Origin: an uncultured Pseudomonadota bacterium
GTDB lineage: Bacteria; Pseudomonadota; Gammaproteobacteria; Burkholderiales; SG8-39
Reading direction: 5' to 3'
Assembly: GCA_903921325.1 (NCBI GenBank)
Contig: CAIXPL010000029.1
Location: 1 to 64,000, forward strand
DNA length: 64,000 bases
The notes under the pieces are model-generated. The model did not search any database, was not told the DNA's origin, and saw only the letters and a list, made by a program, of their open reading frames with translations. The translations under genes and the position numbers were made by a program. This document shows, piece by piece, positions 56,634 through 64,000 of the stretch (position 1 is the stretch's first letter; each line of letters starts with the position of its first letter).

Positions 56634-58049
56634 TCAGAGCGAGTAGTACATGTCGAACTCGATCGGATGCGTGGTCATGCGGAAGCGCGTGACTTCCTGC
56701 ATCTTGAGTTCGATATAGGCATCGATGAAATCATCGGTAAACACGCCGCCGCGGGTCAGGAACTCGCGGTCGCGATCGAGGTTGTCGAGTGCCATGTCAA
56801 GCGATGAGCAGACATTGGGTACTTTCTTGGCCTCTTCCGGCGGCAGGTCATACAGATTCTTGTCGATCGGCTCGCCCGGGTGAATCTTGTTCTGCACCCC
56901 GTCAAGGCCGGCCATCAGCATCGCCGAGAAGGCGAGATACGGATTGGCCGTCGGATCGGGGAAGCGCACTTCGATACGGCGTGCCTTGGGGCTGTTGACG
57001 TACGGAATGCGGATCGAGGCCGAGCGATTGCGCGCCGAATAAGCCAGATTGATCGGCGCCTCGAATCCGGGCACCAGACGCTTGTAGCTGTTGGTACCTG
57101 GATTGGTGATCGCGTTGAGGGCGCGGGCGTGCTTGATGATGCCGCCGATGTAGTACAGCGCGAACTCGGACAGGCCGGCATAGCCGTTGCCGGCGAAGAG
57201 GTTGGTGCCATCCTTCCAGACCGACTGGTGCACATGCATGCCCGAGCCGTTATCGCCAACTACGGGTTTGGGCATGAAAGTCGCGGTCTTGCCGTAGGAC
57301 GCGGCTACCATCGGAATCGTGTACTTCATGATCTGATTCCAGTCGGCACGCTTCACCAGACTGTTGAACAGCGTGCCGATTTCGCACTGCCCAGGGGCGG
57401 CAACCTCGTGGTGATGCACCTCGACCTCGACGCCCTGGTCTTCCAGTGCAATGCACATGGCGTTACGCAGATCCTGCATGGTGTCGATCGGGGGCACCGG
57501 GAAATAGCCGCCCTTCAGACCCGGGCGGTGGCCCATATTGCCGCCCTCAAACTCCTTGCCGGTCGACCACGGTGCTTCTTCGGAATCGATTTTCACGAAG
57601 CAGCCCGACATGTCGACATTCCAGGTGACCGAGTCGAACACAAAAAACTCGGGCTCGGGTCCGAAGTAGGCGGTGTCGCCCACGCCGCTCGCTTTCAGAT
57701 AGGCCTCGGCACGCTTGGCGAGCGAGCGTGGATCACGCTCGTAGCCTTTGCCGGTCGAGGGCTCGATCACGTCGCAGGTGATATTGAGCACCGACTCATC
57801 GGTGAACGGATCCATGCGCGCCGAATCCGCATCGGGAATCAGCAGCATGTCGGAGGCTTCGATACCCTTCCAACCCGCAATCGACGAACCGTCAAAGGCG
57901 TGACCGGAATCGAACTTGTCCTGATTGAACTGCTTCGCTGGCACCGAGACGTGCTGCTCCTTGCCCTTGGTGTCGGTAAAACGAAGATCGACGAAGCGAA
58001 CTTCATTGTCTTTGATCATTTTCAGTACATCGTTGGCAGACAGTGCCAT
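56634..58049 (-). CDS. glnA: Glutamine synthetase type I
   Basis: GlnA makes glutamine from glutamate, ammonia and ATP. The 470-residue protein has [93 protein letters not shown] and the adenylylation site NLYDLPPEE, so it should be controlled by GlnE. AAAGGAG precedes ATG 58049. A sigma-54 promoter and an NtrC box lie upstream, and ntrB/ntrC follow, giving an autoregulated nitrogen operon. Confidence 0.98.
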   Translation of the reverse strand: MALSANDVLKMIKDNEVRFVDLRFTDTKGKEQHVSVPAKQFNQDKFDSGHAFDGSSIAGWKGIEASDMLLIPDADSARMDPFTDESVLNITCDVIEPSTGKGYERDPRSLAKRAEAYLKASGVGDTAYFGPEPEFFVFDSVTWNVDMSGCFVKIDSEEAPWSTGKEFEGGNMGHRPGLKGGYFPVPPIDTMQDLRNAMCIALEDQGVEVEVHHHEVAAPGQCEIGTLFNSLVKRADWNQIMKYTIPMVAASYGKTATFMPKPVVGDNGSGMHVHQSVWKDGTNLFAGNGYAGLSEFALYYIGGIIKHARALNAITNPGTNSYKRLVPGFEAPINLAYSARNRSASIRIPYVNSPKARRIEVRFPDPTANPYLAFSAMLMAGLDGVQNKIHPGEPIDKNLYDLPPEEAKKVPNVCSSLDMALDNLDRDREFLTRGGVFTDDFIDAYIELKMQEVTRFRMTTHPIEFDMYYSL

Positions 58050-58104
58050 GGACAAGCTCCTTTGCAGATAAACATGTTTTCGGGATGGCGGTTCATCCAA
58101 CCCC

Positions 58105-58119
58105 GCAGAAACCGTGCCA
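58105..58119 (-). promoter_or_regulatory. Sigma-54 promoter of glnA
   Basis: On the minus strand TGGCACGGTTTCTGC has GG (-24) and GC (-12) exactly ten bases apart, matching TGGCACGNNNNTTGC at all but one specified position. The transcript would start near 58093, about 45 bases before the glnA ATG. Confidence 0.85.
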
Positions 58120-58172
58120 ATCGTCACGGCGCTGAGTTGCGCAGCGCGTTGCGGTCGGCCCCAATCATTAAC

Positions 58173-58190
58173 TGCACTATATCAGTGCCA
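58173..58190 (-). promoter_or_regulatory. NtrC binding site upstream of glnA
   Basis: The dyad GCACT-ATATC-AGTGC (58174-58188) fits the NtrC pattern TGCACNNNNNNGTGCA. Its centre lies about 64 bases upstream of the -24 element, near -88, a normal place for an enhancer-type activator. Only one clear copy is seen. Confidence 0.7.
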
Positions 58191-58280
58191 CCTAACTCAC
58201 GGCGCCCCATACCAGTGCATCGACCAGTCGATCGCGGGGCCTGAGTATACTCACTCGTTTTAAATCTGGGGATCCCAGCC

Positions 58281-58730
58281 ATGACTACCGAGACACTGAT
58301 CGCGAAGGCGCGCGAAGCGGCGCGCGCTCAATCCTTGCCATTTGCTGGTGCCCTGACGCCAGCGGACAGTCACGCGCTGTTGCAGGCCGGTGCCGACACC
58401 GTCCTGGTCGATGTCCGTACCCAGGCAGAGTGGAATTATGTCGGACGCATTCCAAACGCGATCGAAATCGAGTGGAATCAATATCCTTCCGGCCGCAATC
58501 CGGAGTTTGCAGCGCAATTGGGCGCCGCGGTGCCCGATCGCACACGCCCGGTGCTGTTCATTTGTCGCAGCGGCGGACGCTCCGCCGCGGCCGCCGAGGC
58601 GGCGACCGCGCTGGGATACACCCAGGCAATCAATGTGCTCGAGGGATTTGAGGGCGATCTGGACGGCAGCGGCCGGCGCAATACAGTCAGCGGGTGGCGC
58701 AAAGCCGGGCTGCCCTGGTCGCAGAGCTAG
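58281..58730 (+). CDS. Rhodanese-domain protein
   Basis: A 149-residue single rhodanese domain with an N-terminal extension. It shows TVLVDVRTQAEWNYVGRIPNAIEIEWNQYP, the active loop FICRSGGRSAAAAEAA with the catalytic Cys, and YTQAINVLEGFEGDLDGSGRR. It resembles the rhodanese proteins often annotated near sulfur or selenium metabolism in betaproteobacteria. It is followed after 10 bases by a gamma-glutamyltransferase-like gene, hinting at thiol or glutathione chemistry (inference). Confidence 0.9.
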   Translation: MTTETLIAKAREAARAQSLPFAGALTPADSHALLQAGADTVLVDVRTQAEWNYVGRIPNAIEIEWNQYPSGRNPEFAAQLGAAVPDRTRPVLFICRSGGRSAAAAEAATALGYTQAINVLEGFEGDLDGSGRRNTVSGWRKAGLPWSQS

Positions 58731-58740
58731 GAGCAACGGC

Positions 58741-60342
58741 ATGATCGAATCGGCTCGCGGCATTCGCGGCATGGCGGTGGCGCCCCACGGGTTGGCTGCC
58801 CAGTCAGCACTTGCGGTGCTGCGTGAGGGGGGCAACGCGATCGAAGCGATGATTGCGGCGGCCTCCACGATCGCCGTGGTGTACCCGCACATGAACTCGA
58901 TTGGCGGGGATGCCTTCTGGCTGGTCTCGGTGCCCGGTGAGCCCGTGCGCGCGATCGATGCCTGTGGTGCCGCGGCTCAAGCGGCGTCGATTGCAGCGTA
59001 CGCCGAGCGCGGCATCACCGGTGTACTGCCTTTTCGCGGCAGTGCTGCGGCCATCACCGTAGCTGGCACCGTATCGGGCTGGCATCTGGCCGATGAGTTT
59101 TCGCGCAAACATCTGGGTGGGCAACTGCCGCTGTCACGGCTGCTTGGAGATGCCATCCACTACGCACAAGCCGGCGTGCCGGTGACGCGCAGTCAACATG
59201 CAAACACCGCAGGCAAGCTCGACGAGTTGCGTGATGTTCCGGGATTTGCGGGCACCTTCCTGCCAGACGGTGCCGTTCCGGCGATTGGAAGCCTGTTTCG
59301 CCAACCGCGGCTGGCCGCTACCCTGGAGCAACTGGCACGGGCCGGGCTCGACGATTATTACCACGGCGATCTGGCGCGCTCGATTGCCGGCGATCTGCAG
59401 GCCCTCGGCAGCCCGGTGGGTCTGGCCGATCTGGCGGCGCATCGGGCTAGCTGGCGGGTGCCGCTTGAACTCGTTCACTCCTCGGGGCGGGTGTACAACA
59501 TGCCACCACCGACCCAGGGCCTGGTCTCACTGCTGATCCTCGGACAACTCGATCGACTTGGCACAGCGGCCATGGATCCCCTCGGAGCCGATTTTGTGCA
59601 CAGTGCGGTGGAATCGATCAAACAGGCCTTCCGGATTCGCGACACCACCATCACCGATCCGGCGTACATGTCGGTCGACCCGCAAAGCCTGCTCGCGCCT
59701 GCCCACCTGGATGCGCTGGCACGCGCCATTGATCCGCAGCGGGCCGCGCCGTGGGGGCGCGGTAGAGGCCCCGCCGACACCATATGGATGGGTGTGATTG
59801 ATGGCGACGGACGCGCAGTGAGCTTCATCCAGAGCATTTACCACGAGTTCGGCGCAGGTATCGTCCTGCCGGGATCAGGCATTACGTGGCAGAACCGCGG
59901 CTGCAGCTTTGCGCTCAATCCGGCAGCGCTCAACCCGCTCACCCCGGGACGCAAGCCTTTTCACACGCTCAATCCGGCGCTCGCCCGGCTCGATGACGGA
60001 CGCACCTTTACCTACGGCAACATGGGCGGCGATGGGCAACCGCAAACCCAGAGCGCAGTGTTTACCCGCACCATCATGCAAGGCATGACGCCACAGGCGG
60101 CGATCAGCGCACCGCGCTGGCTGCTCGGACGCACCTGGGGACGTGCCAGCGAATCACTCAAACTCGAATCGCGATTTGCCCCGGAGGTGATCGAGGCCTT
60201 GCGCGCGCGCGGGCACGATGTCGAAATCGTGGGTGCGTTCGATGAGACCGTAGGTCACGGCGGGGCCATTTTGCGCCGGCCTGATGGCACGCTCGAAGGC
60301 GGTGCGGACCCGCGCAGCGATGGCTGTGTGGCCGCCTGGTAG
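58741..60342 (+). CDS. Gamma-glutamyltransferase family protein
   Basis: Members are Ntn-hydrolases that act on gamma-glutamyl bonds or related amides. The 533-residue protein starts IRGMAVAPHGLAAQSALAVLREGGNAIEAMIAAA, has MNSIGGDAFWLV, MPPPTQGLVSLLILGQLD, and the autocleavage region GPADTIWMGVIDGDGRAVS, where the Thr is the likely nucleophile, and ends with FTYGNMGGDGQPQTQ and DETVGHGGAILRR. No signal peptide is seen, unlike periplasmic Ggt, so a cytosolic relative with its own substrate is likely. GGAG precedes ATG 58741. Confidence 0.88.
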   Translation: MIESARGIRGMAVAPHGLAAQSALAVLREGGNAIEAMIAAASTIAVVYPHMNSIGGDAFWLVSVPGEPVRAIDACGAAAQAASIAAYAERGITGVLPFRGSAAAITVAGTVSGWHLADEFSRKHLGGQLPLSRLLGDAIHYAQAGVPVTRSQHANTAGKLDELRDVPGFAGTFLPDGAVPAIGSLFRQPRLAATLEQLARAGLDDYYHGDLARSIAGDLQALGSPVGLADLAAHRASWRVPLELVHSSGRVYNMPPPTQGLVSLLILGQLDRLGTAAMDPLGADFVHSAVESIKQAFRIRDTTITDPAYMSVDPQSLLAPAHLDALARAIDPQRAAPWGRGRGPADTIWMGVIDGDGRAVSFIQSIYHEFGAGIVLPGSGITWQNRGCSFALNPAALNPLTPGRKPFHTLNPALARLDDGRTFTYGNMGGDGQPQTQSAVFTRTIMQGMTPQAAISAPRWLLGRTWGRASESLKLESRFAPEVIEALRARGHDVEIVGAFDETVGHGGAILRRPDGTLEGGADPRSDGCVAAW

Positions 60343-60368
60343 CCTGACCGCGGCCACTGGATTGGCTT

Positions 60369-60397
60369 GGATTGCCGGCTGACTCTCCGGGCAATCC
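60369..60397. other. Hairpin between convergent genes
   Basis: A perfect 8-bp stem GGATTGCC / GGCAATCC with a 13-base loop lies between the gamma-glutamyltransferase-like gene and uppP. There is no T run on either side. It may limit readthrough or protect 3' ends. Confidence 0.4.
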
Positions 60398-60445
60398 GAG
60401 GCCTGCCGCTGCTGCCTTGTCCGGCTGCCGTCCCCGGCCTTCAGC

Positions 60446-61270
60446 TCAGGCGGCTGACCAATTCACCCACCCGCCCCAGGCGCTGGCGAGCACCAGCAGG
60501 CCGAACGCGATGCGGTACCAGGCAAACATCGTGAAATCATGCGTGGCGATATAGCGCAACAGCCAGCGCACGCACAGGAATGCGGCGATAAACGCACTGA
60601 CCATGCCGACCGCCCACATCGGCAGATCCGCCAGTTCAAGCAAAGCCCGATTCTTCCAGGCATCCCATGCGCCGGCCGCGATCAAGGTAGGCACCGCGAG
60701 AAAGAATGAAAACTCGGTCGCCGCCTTGCGCGACAGGCCAAACAGCATCGCCCCGATGATCGTGGCGCCAGAACGCGAGGTGCCGGGCACCAGGGCAAGC
60801 GCCTGCGCACAACCGATCTTGAACGCGTCCAATGCGCCGATCTGATCGACATGCTCGATGCGCACCGTACGGGTGCGGCGTTCGACCAACAGAATGATCA
60901 AGCCGCCAATAATGAACGCAAGCGCCACCGGGACTGGATGAAAAAGATAGGACTTGATGAGGCGACTGAACGCCAGTCCCAGCAAGGCCGCGGGCAGGAA
61001 TGCCACGATCAGGTTGACGAGCAGGCGGCGACCGGCGGGGTCGCCCGTGAGCCCGCTGGCGAGGCGAATGAAGCGATCACGATATTCCCAGACGATCGCG
61101 AGCATCGCACCGGTCTGTATCACCACCTCGAAGACCTTGGCCTTGTCGTCGTTGAACCCGACAAGTTCGCCCGCCAGAATGAGATGGCCGGTACTCGAGA
61201 TCGGCAGAAACTCGGTCAGACCTTCAACGACCCCGAGCAGCAGGGCTTTGAGCAGCAATAATGTGTCCAT
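60446..61270 (-). CDS. uppP: Undecaprenyl-diphosphatase
   Basis: UppP (BacA) recycles undecaprenyl diphosphate to the monophosphate carrier used for peptidoglycan and O-antigen. The 274-residue membrane protein has the two signature motifs [19 protein letters not shown] and [16 protein letters not shown] and about eight hydrophobic segments. ATG 61270 is the family start; a GTG at 61288 would overlap the preceding stop. It follows the Bug-protein gene after 14 bases. Confidence 0.96.
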   Translation of the reverse strand: MDTLLLLKALLLGVVEGLTEFLPISSTGHLILAGELVGFNDDKAKVFEVVIQTGAMLAIVWEYRDRFIRLASGLTGDPAGRRLLVNLIVAFLPAALLGLAFSRLIKSYLFHPVPVALAFIIGGLIILLVERRTRTVRIEHVDQIGALDAFKIGCAQALALVPGTSRSGATIIGAMLFGLSRKAATEFSFFLAVPTLIAAGAWDAWKNRALLELADLPMWAVGMVSAFIAAFLCVRWLLRYIATHDFTMFAWYRIAFGLLVLASAWGGWVNWSAA

Positions 61271-61284
61271 GGCCTGGACAAGCC

Positions 61285-62265
61285 TCACTCAGGCTGAATA
61301 TGCGCATCGCGAGCAATTTTCGCGTAGCGCGCGATGTCGGATTTCATCACTTCCATGTAGCGCTCGGGCGTGCTGCCAACCGAGGCTACGCCCATCGCGT
61401 TCAAGCGGTCACGGATGATTTGCGGATCGCGCATGATGCGATTGATTTCCATGTTCAGCCGATCAATGATCGGGCGCGGCGTGCCGGCCGGTGCCAATAC
61501 ACCCAGCCAGACATCGATTGAAAAACCGGGCAGACCACCGGCATCGGCAATGGTCGGCACATCGGGCAGTACATCAAATGGGTGATCGGCACTCACCGCA
61601 AGGGCGCGCAATTTGCCGCTGCGCATATGCGGCAGCAGCGTGTTGATCGCCGCGACGGTGACCGTCACCTCGTTACCGAGCAGTGCCGGAACCAGTTGAG
61701 CGGCACCTTTGTAGGGCACATGGGTCATTTCGATGCCGGTCATCGACTTGAGCAACTCAGCCGACAGATGATGCGGCGTGCCGATGCCGGCCGTGCCATA
61801 GGTAATCGTGCCCGGACGGGCGCGCGCATAGTCGATGAATTCCTTGACCGAATGCACTGGCAAGCTGCTATTCACCGTCATCACAAAGGGCACCGTGGCA
61901 ACCATTGAGATCGGTTCAAAATCCTTGATCGGATCGTAGGGCAGATGGGCGAAGAACGACAGGTTGATCACGTGGGTATTGGAGGAGAGCAGCAGCGTGT
62001 AACCATCCGGGGCCTGATGGGACACATATTCGGTGCCCACGTTGCCCCCCGCGCCGGGTTTGTTCTCGACCACCACCGGCTGCCCCAGGGCAACCGCCAA
62101 TCGCTCCGCAAGAATGCGCGCGATCAGGTCATTCGACCCGCCCGTGGTGAGGGGCACGATGATGCGCATCGGTCGGTTCGGCCAGGATGTGCTCTGTGCC
62201 TGTGAGGGCAACGCAACGGAACACATCAGCACGCCAATCAGAATGGCAGCAATTCGTCGGGCCAT
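61285..62265 (-). CDS. Bug/TctC-family periplasmic solute-binding protein
   Basis: The signal peptide (residues 1-24, [22 protein letters not shown]) is followed by [59 protein letters not shown] and [18 protein letters not shown], the standard Bug fold with its carboxylate-binding loops. 326 residues; GGAGGAG precedes ATG 62265. The ligand is unknown. It is the second Bug protein of the window, and again no TctAB genes are near. Confidence 0.93.
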   Translation of the reverse strand: MARRIAAILIGVLMCSVALPSQAQSTSWPNRPMRIIVPLTTGGSNDLIARILAERLAVALGQPVVVENKPGAGGNVGTEYVSHQAPDGYTLLLSSNTHVINLSFFAHLPYDPIKDFEPISMVATVPFVMTVNSSLPVHSVKEFIDYARARPGTITYGTAGIGTPHHLSAELLKSMTGIEMTHVPYKGAAQLVPALLGNEVTVTVAAINTLLPHMRSGKLRALAVSADHPFDVLPDVPTIADAGGLPGFSIDVWLGVLAPAGTPRPIIDRLNMEINRIMRDPQIIRDRLNAMGVASVGSTPERYMEVMKSDIARYAKIARDAHIQPE

Positions 62266-62432
62266 GGGGTGTCTCCTCCGGCTCAGGCTCATGGGGTCAC
62301 GTGCCTGGTGCGCACCAAAGCGCGGCGCAGACGCGCCGGCGCATGATATAGCAACTTGCGCACAACATTGACCTGACGCCGGACACCCCGGGCGCTGTGA
62401 GCGAAGTCACGCGCCTGGGATCCGCAATGCAC

Positions 62433-64000
<1,568 letters not shown>

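Noticed and set aside
58169-58193. A second sigma-54-like match TGGCAC...TGC overlapping the NtrC box
   Set aside because: GG and GC are 12 bases apart instead of 10; it is better explained as the NtrC dyad.
56880-58244. 454-codon open frame opposite glnA
   Set aside because: Antisense shadow of glnA; it also runs across the sigma-54 promoter and NtrC box.

Overview
The window is high-GC chromosomal DNA from a betaproteobacterium, most probably of the order Burkholderiales. The evidence is the gene order tkt-gap-pgk-pyk-fba-purC-purE-purK-tsaC, a homodimeric pyruvate dehydrogenase E1 with a lipoyl-fused E3, a glnA-ntrB-ntrC block, two Bug/TctC-type solute-binding proteins and the pcm-rhodanese/waaA-waaC neighbourhood. 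No marker narrows it to a genus. Everything is read by eye; no search was run.

Left edge (1-3.6 kb): an accessory scar next to a tRNA-Ala(CGC) gene. It holds the right end of an IS21-family element (end of istB plus terminal repeats), an unrecognised 336-residue protein whose 3' end meets the IS end, a class II Fic AMP-transferase with a C-terminal winged helix and repeated operator-like boxes in front of it, a fragment of the restriction nuclease McrC, and two decayed prophage lysis-region genes. This is the best candidate place for an undescribed system (Fic plus unknown partner).

3.7-15.3 kb: one long leftward central-metabolism block (transketolase, GAPDH, PGK, pyruvate kinase, class I aldolase, purC, purE, purK, tsaC). 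Three of the four gaps between fba and tsaC are spanned exactly by a mini-ORF that starts at the stop of one gene and ends in an ATGA overlap with the start of the next; the fourth is spanned to within 2 nt. 15.4-22.2 kb: catabolic genes (beta-hydroxyacid dehydrogenase, VOC protein, NudC, FAA-hydrolase, acetaldehyde dehydrogenase, 4-hydroxy-2-oxovalerate aldolase, old yellow enzyme), which look like a partial meta-cleavage lower pathway.

22.2-34.2 kb: cell-surface polysaccharide and LPS genes (two GT9 transferases, an O-antigen ligase/polymerase-like protein, manC, a CapD/WbpM-like dehydratase, gmhA, a GT2 transferase, waaC, waaA), then a rhodanese and pcm. 34.3-40.7 kb: a flavoprotein, a Bug protein, an isochorismatase-fold protein with Gly in place of the catalytic Cys, an MFS transporter, rpiA and a two-gene chromate transporter.

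40.7-64 kb: the pyruvate dehydrogenase operon aceE-aceF-lpdA with a recognisable promoter, divergent from folD-prlC-(DUF4124/glutaredoxin-like)-xthA; malate synthase; the nitrogen regulon glnA-DUF4124-ntrB-ntrC with a clear sigma-54 promoter and an NtrC box in front of glnA; a rhodanese with a gamma-glutamyltransferase-like protein; uppP, a second Bug protein, and thiC running off the right edge.
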